8,574 nt of DNA from Bacillota bacterium (lineage in GTDB: Bacteria; Bacillota; Clostridia; Peptostreptococcales; Anaerovoracaceae). This document shows positions 1 to 6,158 of this stretch, piece after piece. Position numbers and translations under genes: made by a program. The stretch lies in contig JAKJCD010000078.1 of NCBI GenBank assembly GCA_022706625.1, positions 1-8,574 on the forward strand, written 5' to 3'. The first letter of the stretch is position 1, and the number at the start of each line of letters is the position of its first letter. The notes beneath the pieces are model-generated. The model saw nothing but the letters and a program-made list of their open reading frames with translations, ran no database searches and had not been told where the DNA came from.

Positions 1-278
1 CTCCTCACATCGCCGTGTCTTACCACTTCGATCTTGTCTATCCTCGGTGAATGGAGGGGAAATGTTTTTTCCACACCTACACCTGAGGCTATCCTTCTGA
101 CAGTAAAAGTCTCGCGGAGTCCGCCGTTTTGCTTTTTCAGCACAAACCCTTCAAAGACCTGGATCCTTTCTCTGGTTCCTTCTTTGATCTTTATATGGAC
201 TTTTACCGTATCGCCCACTCTAAATTTGGGCAGATCCGTTTTAAAATAATCCTGTTCAATGGCTCTCATCACGTCCAT
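1..278 (-). CDS. rplS: 50S ribosomal protein L19, partial (C-terminus off window)
   Basis: L19 sits at the interface of the 30S and 50S subunits and is a universal bacterial ribosomal protein. The 92 visible codons begin MDVMRAIEQDYFKTDLPKFR. They contain the family hallmarks GDTVKVHVKI-like (here GDTVKVHIKI), EGTRERIQVFEG, ETFTVRRIASGVGVEKTFPLHSPRI and DKIEVVRHGDVR in the usual order. L19 is normally about 115 residues, so roughly 20-25 residues are cut off by the window edge. The ATG at 278 is chosen because a GGAGGAG ribosome binding site lies about 6 nt upstream and the N-terminus matches the family. The gene follows xerD on the same strand but has its own promoter and leader, so it is probably transcribed separately. 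Identification is from recognised sequence and is very secure. Confidence 0.97.
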   Translation of the reverse strand, partial: MDVMRAIEQDYFKTDLPKFRVGDTVKVHIKIKEGTRERIQVFEGFVLKKQNGGLRETFTVRRIASGVGVEKTFPLHSPRIDKIEVVRHGDVR

Positions 279-369
279 CCTGTCTCCTCCTCTCCCCAAA
301 GACGTTCTTGGTATCCAAGCGCTCTCTCATCTTTTGAGCTATATCCAGCGGACCGTCCGTAATACACCG
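279..369 (-). promoter_or_regulatory. rplS 5' leader, candidate L19 leader RNA
   Basis: About 90 nt lie between the predicted transcription start (near 369) and the rplS ATG, which is long for a simple leader. Two stems are visible: CAGCGG/CCGCTG (346-351 with 367-372, whose outermost bases are at or just before the predicted start) and CTTGG/CCAAG with a 3-nt loop (307-319). A strong GGAGGAG site follows. A structured leader upstream of rplS is a known RNA family in low-GC Gram-positives (the L19 leader). I assign this one by position and visible hairpins only, not by a covariance match. Confidence 0.4.
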
Positions 370-375
370 CTGTTC

Positions 376-404
376 ATTCTAACACAGTCCTTTTCCTTAA
401 GCAA
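376..404 (-). promoter_or_regulatory. Putative sigma-A promoter for rplS
   Basis: On the minus strand TTGCTT (399-404) and TAGAAT (376-381) are separated by 17 nt. A TG one base upstream of the -10 makes it an extended -10 promoter. The -35 is weak (3 of 6) and the -10 strong (5 of 6). It starts only 8 nt after the xerD stop codon, which supports separate transcription of rplS. Confidence 0.55.
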
Positions 405-411
405 GAGTTTT

Positions 412-1305
412 TTATGCCCTCGGATGAGCATGGTCATAGACGTCTTTGATCCTGTTTTTCGAAAAACTCAGGTACACCTGCGTGGCTGTCAGATCTTCAT
501 GTCCCATAAGCTCTTTAAGCGTCATTAGATCCGCTCCGTTCTGTATCATATGCACGGCAAATGAATTCCTCAGGGTCTTAGGTGTGATCTCCGCATCTAT
601 ATCCGCTGCCTTTGCATTCAGCTTGATGATCTTCCATATGCCCTGTCTTGTAAGCCGATCTCCGTTATAATTCAGAAAAAGCGCCTGCGTCTCCGGTCCC
701 TCGTGATTCAGGAGCATCGGCCTGGATTCGTATATGTAAGCCTCCAAAGCGGCCCTGGCCGGACGGCCCAGAGGGATGGCTCTTGCTTTTCCATGCTCTC
801 CGTCGGTGGTAATAAAACCGATTCGAAGGTTGATATTTGAGAGATCAGCAGCAGCCGCCTCGCTGACGCGCATTCCCGAAGCATATAACACTTCGAGCAG
901 AGCCCTGTCTCTCCGTCCCTTGATCGAATCATCCGGTTTTGTCAGCAGTCGTTCGATTTGCTCTACCGTAAGATATTCCAGTTTTTTCCTCTCTATCTTA
1001 GGAGATTTGATTCCTTCGGTAGGATCGATGGCTAAACCTTTACGGGATTTGATATAGTAGAAGAAAGAGCGAAGGGATGCCAGCTTCCGATTTACCGTAG
1101 CGGCTGACTTCCCATGATTTTTCAAAGCTAAAAGAAAAGATATGACCTCGGTCTTCGTTACATCATCAAGATCGGATATCCCCTTTTCAGACAGAAATAT
1201 AATAAAGTCATTGACATCCCTCCCGTATGCCAGCAGGGAATTGGATGCCATTGCCTTTTCTTCCGCCAGATACTTAATGAACAAAGAGAGATTGCTTTCC
1301 ATCAT
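412..1305 (-). CDS. xerD: Site-specific tyrosine recombinase XerD
   Basis: XerD with XerC resolves chromosome dimers at dif sites by cutting and rejoining DNA through a tyrosine. The 297-residue length is normal for the family. An N-terminal SAM-like core-binding domain spans about residues 3-88 and the catalytic domain about 107-290. Catalytic residues visible are R146 (ASGMRVSE), K173 (GKARAIPLG), R246 (TLR), H269 (LMGH) and Y278 (TQVY). The usual His of the HxxR box is Lys243, in TPKTLRNSF; Lys is a tolerated alternative at this position in the superfamily. The C-terminus KDVYDHAHPRA is typical of Firmicute XerD. Two adjacent ATGs (1305 and 1302) follow an AGAGGA site; the second has the better spacing. 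XerD rather than XerC is inferred from the C-terminus and from the spoIIM/nudF neighbourhood, which in Bacillus contains xerD. Confidence 0.9.
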   Translation of the reverse strand: MMESNLSLFIKYLAEEKAMASNSLLAYGRDVNDFIIFLSEKGISDLDDVTKTEVISFLLALKNHGKSAATVNRKLASLRSFFYYIKSRKGLAIDPTEGIKSPKIERKKLEYLTVEQIERLLTKPDDSIKGRRDRALLEVLYASGMRVSEAAAADLSNINLRIGFITTDGEHGKARAIPLGRPARAALEAYIYESRPMLLNHEGPETQALFLNYNGDRLTRQGIWKIIKLNAKAADIDAEITPKTLRNSFAVHMIQNGADLMTLKELMGHEDLTATQVYLSFSKNRIKDVYDHAHPRA

Positions 1306-1334
1306 CCTGTCCTCTTTCCATTCATAGTCACTAC

Positions 1335-1363
1335 AGTATAACGCAGCCCCTTTAAGTTTACAA
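1335..1363 (-). promoter_or_regulatory. Putative sigma-A promoter for xerD
   Basis: On the minus strand TTGTAA (1358-1363; 4 of 6 to consensus) and TATACT (1335-1340; 5 of 6) are exactly 17 nt apart. The expected start is near 1328, giving a short leader of about 22 nt that keeps the AGAGGA ribosome binding site of xerD intact. Confidence 0.6.
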
Positions 1364-1368
1364 CAATC

Positions 1369-1392
1369 ATTTCACTGTTCATTTCACTGTTA
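1369..1392. repeat. Tandem 12-bp direct repeat in the xerD/spoIIM divergent spacer
   Basis: ATTTCACTGTTC (1369-1380) is followed directly by ATTTCACTGTTA (1381-1392), 11 of 12 bases identical. It lies just upstream of the xerD -35 box and between two divergent genes. It could be an operator or a simple slippage duplication; the sequence does not decide. Confidence 0.6.
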
Positions 1393-1459
1393 TTCCGAAT
1401 GCGGGCGGATCAAAGCCGATGCATCACTGCGAATCGTGTACTAACCATTCCGGATTGGA

Positions 1460-1467
1460 CATACATT
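1460..1467 (+). promoter_or_regulatory. Candidate sigma-E -10 element for spoIIM
   Basis: CATACATT matches the Bacillus sigma-E -10 consensus CATACA(A/C/T)T exactly and would start transcription around 1474, leaving the GGAGG site (1501-1505) intact. spoIIM of B. subtilis is sigma-E controlled, so the match is biologically sensible. The region about 14 nt upstream (1439-1445) is a poor -35. A competing sigma-A-like box TATAAG (1491-1496) would start transcription inside the ribosome binding site and is less likely. Confidence 0.4.
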
Positions 1468-1510
1468 TGATAAGGTAGACTTTGCTATGCTATAAGACCG
1501 GGAGGCGGAC

Positions 1511-2131
1511 ATGAGGCGTAGACCGTCGGTTATTATCATTTCTCTGCTTAACAAAAACCTATCGATCCTTACGATTATTTTTTTCAGCTTTATTCTGGGG
1601 ATCTCTCTTGGAGTATTTACGGAACTGATGCTGTCTGCCGATGCAAAAGAAAGCATGCGGGATTTTTTGGATCTGCATCTGCTGCTGCCCGAACTGGATG
1701 GAGAGATCCTGCCGGATTTGTTTTTTAAATCCCTGGCGGTCAATTTCGGGTTACTTATTGTAATCCTGCTTTCGGGGCTCACGTTAATAGGCTTTCCCGC
1801 AGCGTTGCTGGCACTTATCTACAAAGGAGCCGCACTGGGTTTTACCTCAGCTCTTTTGATGGATACCCTCAATGCCAAAGGGGTGCTTTTAGTTATTCTT
1901 ACATTGCTGCCTCCCAATACGGTCCTGGTTCCGGCATTGTGCGGAGCTGCGGCTGCTTCACTAAGGCTTGCCTCCGACCTGTTGGCGGCAGGACCCAATC
2001 AAATCAAAAAGAGCTTGCAGATTAAAGCAGGCCCTTTTATGGCGTTTCAGGGGCTGATGGCTATCTTGATCCTCGGCGGATGCTTTATTGAGTCCTTTAT
2101 TTCCCCTCTTTTGCAGCAACTATCAGTATAG
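1511..2131 (+). CDS. spoIIM: Stage II sporulation protein M
   Basis: SpoIIM is a mother-cell membrane protein that scaffolds the peptidoglycan hydrolases SpoIID and SpoIIP (DMP complex) during septal thinning and engulfment. The 206 residues compare well with 214 in B. subtilis. The protein is strongly hydrophobic, with membrane segments near residues 17-36, 75-93, 94-116, 124-152 and 178-200. Its conserved core is TLLPPNTVLVPALCGAAAAS (131-150). The ATG at 1511 has GGAGG 5 nt upstream. This is the only plus-strand gene in the window. It diverges from xerD and its last 35 bp overlap the 3' end of nudF head-on. The family call is from recognised sequence; whether this organism actually sporulates cannot be told from here. 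Confidence 0.88.
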   Translation: MRRRPSVIIISLLNKNLSILTIIFFSFILGISLGVFTELMLSADAKESMRDFLDLHLLLPELDGEILPDLFFKSLAVNFGLLIVILLSGLTLIGFPAALLALIYKGAALGFTSALLMDTLNAKGVLLVILTLLPPNTVLVPALCGAAAASLRLASDLLAAGPNQIKKSLQIKAGPFMAFQGLMAILILGGCFIESFISPLLQQLSV

Positions 2132-2633
2132 CTGCAACTGTCTTGGCGTCTTCTATCTCCCCTTCAAGCACCATTCTTTTCAGCCGGGCTACATCGTATT
2201 CCTCAATATCTATGGCCTCATTGTCATCAAAATCCGTTTCACCGGGACTGAGCCCTTTTGCATAGTAAAGGTGTATCACTTCCTCCGAATACCCCACGGA
2301 TGAATAAAATGATGTGATATGCTCAAGCTTTGCGGCGGTATAACCGGTTTCCTCTTTGAGCTCTCTGGCTGCGGTCACAATAGGGTCTTCCCCTTTTTCG
2401 ATCTTCCCTGCCGGGACTTCTAAAATCGCCTTTTCTGCCGCCTTTCTAAACTGCCGCACCAAAATCATTCTGTTTTCTTCGGTTACAGCTGCAATGGCGA
2501 CGCCGCCGCCGTGTTCAACGATCTCGCGGTAGGAAGCTTTCCCTCTTACATCGATGATCTTGTCCCGACGCAGGTTTAATATTTTCCCTTCATAAATCCT
2601 GTCGCTTGAAATGGTCTTTTCCTCAAATATCAT
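2097..2633 (-). CDS. nudF: Nudix hydrolase, ADP-ribose pyrophosphatase family
   Basis: Members split ADP-ribose into AMP and ribose 5-phosphate and so remove a reactive sugar nucleotide. The 178-residue protein has a complete Nudix box at residues 76-98: G76, E82, R90-E91-L92, E94-E95, G97. It is preceded by the family LEVPAG motif (71-76). The ADP-ribose subgroup usually has a proline about 15 residues after the box, in a context like FYTSPGF. Here the matching segment is FYSSVGY with Val113, so exact substrate is less certain. The ATG at 2633 is 9 nt after the proC stop, and the AGGAAAG site overlaps that stop, implying translational coupling. It is the last gene of the gltA-proB-proC-nudF cluster. 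A nudF-spoIIM-xerD neighbourhood is also known in Bacillus. Confidence 0.85.
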   Translation of the reverse strand: MIFEEKTISSDRIYEGKILNLRRDKIIDVRGKASYREIVEHGGGVAIAAVTEENRMILVRQFRKAAEKAILEVPAGKIEKGEDPIVTAARELKEETGYTAAKLEHITSFYSSVGYSEEVIHLYYAKGLSPGETDFDDNEAIDIEEYDVARLKRMVLEGEIEDAKTVAAILIVAAKEGK

Positions 2634-2642
2634 GATTCTTTC

Positions 2643-3479
2643 CTATTTGGTCATAGAAGCTGCTTTGTCCGCCGCCGCTCTCACCGCAGCCATAACGGCG
2701 CTCCGAAACCCCTTTTGCTCAAGCGCTTCCACTGCGTCGATTGTAGCGCCGCCCGGGGAGCAAATACTATCCTTCAACTCCCCCGGATGCAATCCCGTCT
2801 TAAGCACCATCTCTGCGGAACCGGCCACCGCCTGAGCGGCGAAAGCATAAGCCTGCTTCCTTGGCATTCCCAAAGCAACGGCTCCGTCGGCCAAAGCTTC
2901 TATAAACATGAATACATATGCAGGCGAACTGGAAGAAACGCCTACCACGCTGTCCATGAGCTTTTCATCAGTCTCTTCCGCCAGTCCTACCGCCCGGAAA
3001 ATATTCACGACCCTTTCAAATTCTTCATCGCTTACCTCTGCATTTTTTGCAAGGGCGCTCATGCCTTTGCCCACAAGAGAAGGCATATTCGGCATCACCC
3101 GTACGGCTTTGCAGATAAATCCGCTTTCTCTTCCTGAAAAACCGGACAATTCTTTGCACTGAAGGGCGATGTATTTAAGGCTGATGCCTGCGGCAATGGA
3201 TACGATGACCTTTTTCTCCCAACCGTTGACCTCGACAAGCTCTTTCAAAACATCTGTAAAGATATTGGGCTTAACGGCCAATATCAAGATATCAGCCCGG
3301 GCAACGGTGTCTGCGATACTTTCACATGGCGTGGCCCCTGTTTCTCCCGCAAGCCTGTTCAGGCTTGCCTTGTCTACATCGTAAGCAAAAACTTCTTTCC
3401 CCAAATCCGGGTTTGAGCTGAGATAACCTTTGATAAGGGCAGACCCCATATTGCCGGTCCCGATAAATCCGATTTTCAT
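2643..3479 (-). CDS. proC: Pyrroline-5-carboxylate reductase
   Basis: ProC reduces 1-pyrroline-5-carboxylate to L-proline with NAD(P)H, the last step of proline synthesis, in the cytoplasm. The 278-residue length is usual. The N-terminal Rossmann fold shows GTGNMG (7-12), followed by AVKPN (68-72) and the RVMPNMP segment (127-133). The C-terminal dimerisation domain carries the family signature around DSICSPGGATIDAVEAL (237-253). The segment usually written SGSGPAYVF reads SSSSPAYVF here (182-190), a mild divergence. The loop at 107-123 is a little longer than in many homologues. The ATG at 3479 follows an AGGAAGGAAG ribosome site that partly overlaps a possible hairpin. proB lies 64 nt upstream and nudF 9 nt downstream on the same strand, so it is probably mid-operon. 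Confidence 0.95.
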   Translation of the reverse strand: MKIGFIGTGNMGSALIKGYLSSNPDLGKEVFAYDVDKASLNRLAGETGATPCESIADTVARADILILAVKPNIFTDVLKELVEVNGWEKKVIVSIAAGISLKYIALQCKELSGFSGRESGFICKAVRVMPNMPSLVGKGMSALAKNAEVSDEEFERVVNIFRAVGLAEETDEKLMDSVVGVSSSSPAYVFMFIEALADGAVALGMPRKQAYAFAAQAVAGSAEMVLKTGLHPGELKDSICSPGGATIDAVEALEQKGFRSAVMAAVRAAADKAASMTK

Positions 3480-3490
3480 CAGTCTTCCTT

Positions 3491-3524
3491 CCTTTCGTTG
3501 ATCCCTTCGGGATAATCCGAAAGG
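3491..3524 (-). promoter_or_regulatory. Hairpin in the proB-proC spacer next to the proC ribosome site
   Basis: CCTTTCG (3491-3497) pairs perfectly with CGAAAGG (3518-3524), and inside it ATCCC (3501-3505) pairs with GGGAT (3509-3513). In the minus-strand mRNA the 3' arm ends at the start of the AGGAAGG ribosome binding site of proC. The fold could tune proC translation or stabilise an mRNA end. There is no U-tract, so it is not a convincing terminator. Confidence 0.4.
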
Positions 3525-3543
3525 ATATTGTTACAGCAAGAGA

Positions 3544-4341
3544 CTATTTCCCGTAAAATATTGTGGCTTTTTCCGAACCGTCAACGATCTTGCGCAGGAT
3601 ATCAGGCTTGGTGCCGTTAGCAAGGATGAGAGGAATCCCATATTTTGTCACTCTTTCTGCCGCACTGATCTTGGTAACCACCCCGCCTGTGCCGAACCGG
3701 CTCTTCCCCGAGGAGTCGATCTCCAGCATAAGGCCGTCGATATCATGTACCTCTTCTATAAGCTCCGCATCCCTATACTCTTTTGGATTTTTATCGTAAA
3801 TACCGTCGATATCGCTTAGAATGATCAAAAGATCCGCTCCCCATAGGTTTGCGGTAAGCGCACTTAAAGTGTCGTTATCGCCGATTTTAATCTCCTCGAC
3901 ACTGACGCTGTCATTCTCGTTGATGACCGGAACAACACCCTCATCCACCAGGGTGAATAAGGTATTTCTTATATGCAGGTTCCGCATATGATCCCCGAAA
4001 TCTTCCCTGGATAAAAGCATCTGCCCTACATGAATTCCGTATTCACCGAAAAGCTCCTTATATGCCATCATCAGTTCCACCTGTCCGATGGCGCAGAGCG
4101 CCTGTTTGTAATTGATGTCTTCTTTCCGGTGCCATTTATTGATGGCGCCGACGCCGCAGATCCCTGCGCCGGAAGATACTATTATGATCTGTTTTCCCTG
4201 CTTCCTGAGATCATGGAGTTGTTCGACTATATTGTGCATTGCAGCCTTGTTGACAGCGCCGTGTTCATCTGATAATGTCTGACTGCCGATCTTGACGACT
4301 ACTTTCCTGCTTTCATTTATGACCTCTCCTGCTGTGCTCAT
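3544..4341 (-). CDS. proB: Glutamate 5-kinase, short form without PUA domain
   Basis: ProB phosphorylates L-glutamate with ATP to gamma-glutamyl phosphate, the first and usually proline-inhibited step of proline synthesis. The 265 residues form one amino acid kinase domain. It shows VVVKIGS (14-20, with Lys17), VSSGA (55-59), VINENDSV (139-146), GDNDTLSA (154-161), LSDIDGIYDKNP (175-186) and FGTGGVVTKISAA (216-228). The usual bacterial enzyme has about 370 residues with a C-terminal PUA domain; this one stops after the kinase domain, and natural short forms are known. The ATG at 4341 fits the family start, though AGAAGG lies a rather long 13 nt upstream. It follows gltA by 54 nt and precedes proC. 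proA, which would make the intermediate used by ProC, is not between them or elsewhere in the window. Confidence 0.95.
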   Translation of the reverse strand: MSTAGEVINESRKVVVKIGSQTLSDEHGAVNKAAMHNIVEQLHDLRKQGKQIIIVSSGAGICGVGAINKWHRKEDINYKQALCAIGQVELMMAYKELFGEYGIHVGQMLLSREDFGDHMRNLHIRNTLFTLVDEGVVPVINENDSVSVEEIKIGDNDTLSALTANLWGADLLIILSDIDGIYDKNPKEYRDAELIEEVHDIDGLMLEIDSSGKSRFGTGGVVTKISAAERVTKYGIPLILANGTKPDILRKIVDGSEKATIFYGK

Positions 4342-4395
4342 AATGTGATCTTTGCCTTCTTTCCTGTTTGTTCATTAACTAACTTTTGTGTATCT

Positions 4396-5790
4396 TTATT
4401 CTGATGCCGCTGCTTCTTCGTTTGTTCTTTCCTTCAGTGAAATATAATCTCTGCGTTTTGCCACGCTCACATAAGCCGGACGAATGATCTTGCCTCCGTT
4501 GATCAGTTCCTCCATTCTGTGGGCACTCCATCCTGAAATCCTGGCGATAGCAAAGATCGGAGTAAAGAGCTCCAGAGGCAAATCCAGCATGTGGTAGACC
4601 AATCCACTGTAGAAATCCACATTGGCGCTGACGCCTTTATAAATCTTCCGCTCATTGCCGATTACCACAGGAGCAAGCCTTTCCACAAGGGAATAAAGCC
4701 CGTATTCCTCTTCCATACCTTTTTCTTCGGACAGTTTCTGTACGAAGGATTTTAGTATATTCGCCCTGGGATCCGACAAGGAGTAGACTGCGTGGCCCAT
4801 GCCGTAAATAAGACCGGCTTTATCAAAGGCTTCTTTATTAAGCAGGGCTTTGAGATAACCGCTGACCTCTTCCTCACTCTCCCAGTCTTTGACCTCAGCC
4901 TTCATATCTTCAAACATCTGTATGACTTTGATGTTTGCTCCGCCGTGCTTGGGTCCTTTGAGGGATCCCAGCGCCGCAGCAATGGTAGAATATGTGTCTG
5001 AGCCGCTGGAGGTCACCACATGGGTTGTAAAGGTTGAGTTGTTGCCGCCGCCGTGCTCGGCATGGAGGATCAGAGCCACATCCAAAATACGGGCCTCCAT
5101 TTCCGAATATTTACTGTCCGGTCGAAGCATGTGAAGTATGTTTTCTGCCGTGGAAAGCTCCGGTTTAGGCGTATGGATTACCAGGCTGTTACCTTTTAAA
5201 TAATGGTTGTAGGCCTGATACCCGTATACGGCAAGCACTGGGAAATTTGCAATCAACTGAAGGCACTGGCGCATCACGTTAGGCAAGGATATATCATTTG
5301 CATTATTGTCGTAAGCAAACAATGTAAGCACACTTCTCAGCAGGGAGTTCATCATATCTCTGGTGGGAGCTTTCATGATCACGTCACGGACAAAGTTTGT
5401 CGGAAGTGTCCGGTACCCCGCCAGTGTTTCAGTGAACCTGCAAAGTTCATCCCTTGTGGGCAGCTCCCCAAATAGAAGTAAGTAAGATACCTCTTCGAAT
5501 CCGAATCTGTTTTCCTCAATGATGCCTGAAATGATCTTCTCAACATCGATGCCTCTGAAAAAAAGCTTCCCTTCAGTAGGCACCAATTGATCCCCTTCTT
5601 TAGAAAAAGACTGTATCTCTGAAATTTCGGTAAGCCCCGTTAAAACACCTTTCCCATTGATGTCCCGAAGTCCCCGCTTTACCTCAAATTTGCCGTAAAG
5701 CTCCGAATCTATCATGCTCTTATCTTTACACAGCTTAGTAAGGTCCAATATATTCTGTGTGATCTCCGAATACGCATTTTTGCCTTGCAT
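4396..5790 (-). CDS. gltA: Citrate synthase (si-type)
   Basis: The enzyme condenses oxaloacetate with acetyl-CoA to citrate, feeding 2-oxoglutarate and glutamate. I start it at the ATG at 5790 because GGAGGG lies about 6 nt upstream. An earlier in-frame ATG at 5844 adds 18 hydrophobic residues and lacks a ribosome site, as does one at 5805. The result is 464 residues. In that numbering, HAEHGGGNNSTF begins at His243, with His246 matching the oxaloacetate-binding region. GPKHGGAN gives His282. GMGHAVYSLSDPR gives His333 and the family signature. NVDFYSG gives Asp392. The three catalytic residues His, His, Asp are therefore all present. A 2-methylcitrate synthase activity cannot be excluded by sequence alone, but adjacency to proB and proC fits glutamate/proline supply. 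It is the first gene of the cluster. Confidence 0.93.
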   Translation of the reverse strand: MQGKNAYSEITQNILDLTKLCKDKSMIDSELYGKFEVKRGLRDINGKGVLTGLTEISEIQSFSKEGDQLVPTEGKLFFRGIDVEKIISGIIEENRFGFEEVSYLLLFGELPTRDELCRFTETLAGYRTLPTNFVRDVIMKAPTRDMMNSLLRSVLTLFAYDNNANDISLPNVMRQCLQLIANFPVLAVYGYQAYNHYLKGNSLVIHTPKPELSTAENILHMLRPDSKYSEMEARILDVALILHAEHGGGNNSTFTTHVVTSSGSDTYSTIAAALGSLKGPKHGGANIKVIQMFEDMKAEVKDWESEEEVSGYLKALLNKEAFDKAGLIYGMGHAVYSLSDPRANILKSFVQKLSEEKGMEEEYGLYSLVERLAPVVIGNERKIYKGVSANVDFYSGLVYHMLDLPLELFTPIFAIARISGWSAHRMEELINGGKIIRPAYVSVAKRRDYISLKERTNEEAAASE

Positions 5791-5872
5791 GATCTTGCCC
5801 TCCATGTATAGACATATAAACACACATGCGATAACAGCCCCCATGCAGTCCTGTACGTCCGTTTTGTTAGCT

Positions 5873-5902
5873 ATTTTACCACAGCTTGTAAGCGATAGGC
5901 AA
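5873..5902 (-). promoter_or_regulatory. Putative extended -10 sigma-A promoter for gltA
   Basis: On the minus strand TTGCCT (5897-5902; 4 of 6) and TAAAAT (5873-5878; 5 of 6) are 18 nt apart, with TG one base before the -10. Transcription would start near 5866 and leave about 76 nt before the gltA ATG at 5790. It probably drives gltA-proB-proC-nudF, since I see no convincing promoter or terminator inside that cluster. Confidence 0.6.
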
Positions 5903-5951
5903 CTATTTAGATGCGGGGAGAATCCAAAACGCCTACAAACACTTACTCACA

Positions 5952-5986
5952 TAATATGATCAAAAGCAACGGTTTTGATAATATTA
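5952..5986. repeat. AT-rich hairpin presenting GCAACGG in its loop
   Basis: TAATATGATCAAAA (5952-5965) pairs with TTTTGATAATATTA (5973-5986): 14 positions with a single G/A mismatch. The 7-nt loop is exactly GCAACGG, the core of the neighbouring repeat family. The same copy can instead pair with copy 2 (5995-6005), so two alternative folds compete. It sits about 50 bp upstream of the gltA -35 box. Confidence 0.7.
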
Positions 5987-6064
5987 GTAAATTTCCGTTG
6001 CTTTTAGCCCTAAAAATGTATGTAAAACCTTAAAAAAGCAACGGAAAAGAGAGAAAAGGTTGTA

Positions 6065-6098
6065 TTCTGTTGCCTTTTCAGCGAAAAAGGCATCGGAA
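6065..6098. repeat. Compact hairpin from repeat copies 4 and 5
   Basis: Bases 6065-6078 pair with 6085-6098 over 14 positions with one T/T mismatch and one G/T wobble, closing a 6-nt loop (6079-6084). It is the tightest hairpin of the array and marks the junction between its two duplicated halves. Both copies deviate from the consensus core, yet pairing is largely kept. Confidence 0.6.
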
Positions 6099-6158
6099 AT
6101 CATATAATTCTTAAAAAATCCGTTGCTTTTGGGAGCAAAAAGAGCAGCAAAAGCCATA

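Noticed and set aside
1467..1496. Sigma-A promoter TTGATA / TATAAG for spoIIM
   Set aside because: The start it predicts (near 1503) falls inside the GGAGG site, so the transcript would lose its ribosome binding site.
2715..3137. 140-codon plus-strand open frame antisense to proC
   Set aside because: It lies wholly inside a clearly conserved gene, has no ribosome site and no recognisable motif; the same applies to other antisense frames over xerD, spoIIM, proB, gltA and pilC.
4342..4395. Small upstream open frame in the gltA-proB spacer
   Set aside because: A 20-codon frame overlapping the proB start exists, but it has no ribosome site and nothing distinguishes it from chance.
5791..5844. 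18-residue hydrophobic N-terminal extension of citrate synthase as a signal peptide
   Set aside because: Citrate synthase is cytoplasmic, and the GGAGGG site fits the ATG at 5790, whereas the upstream ATG has no ribosome site.
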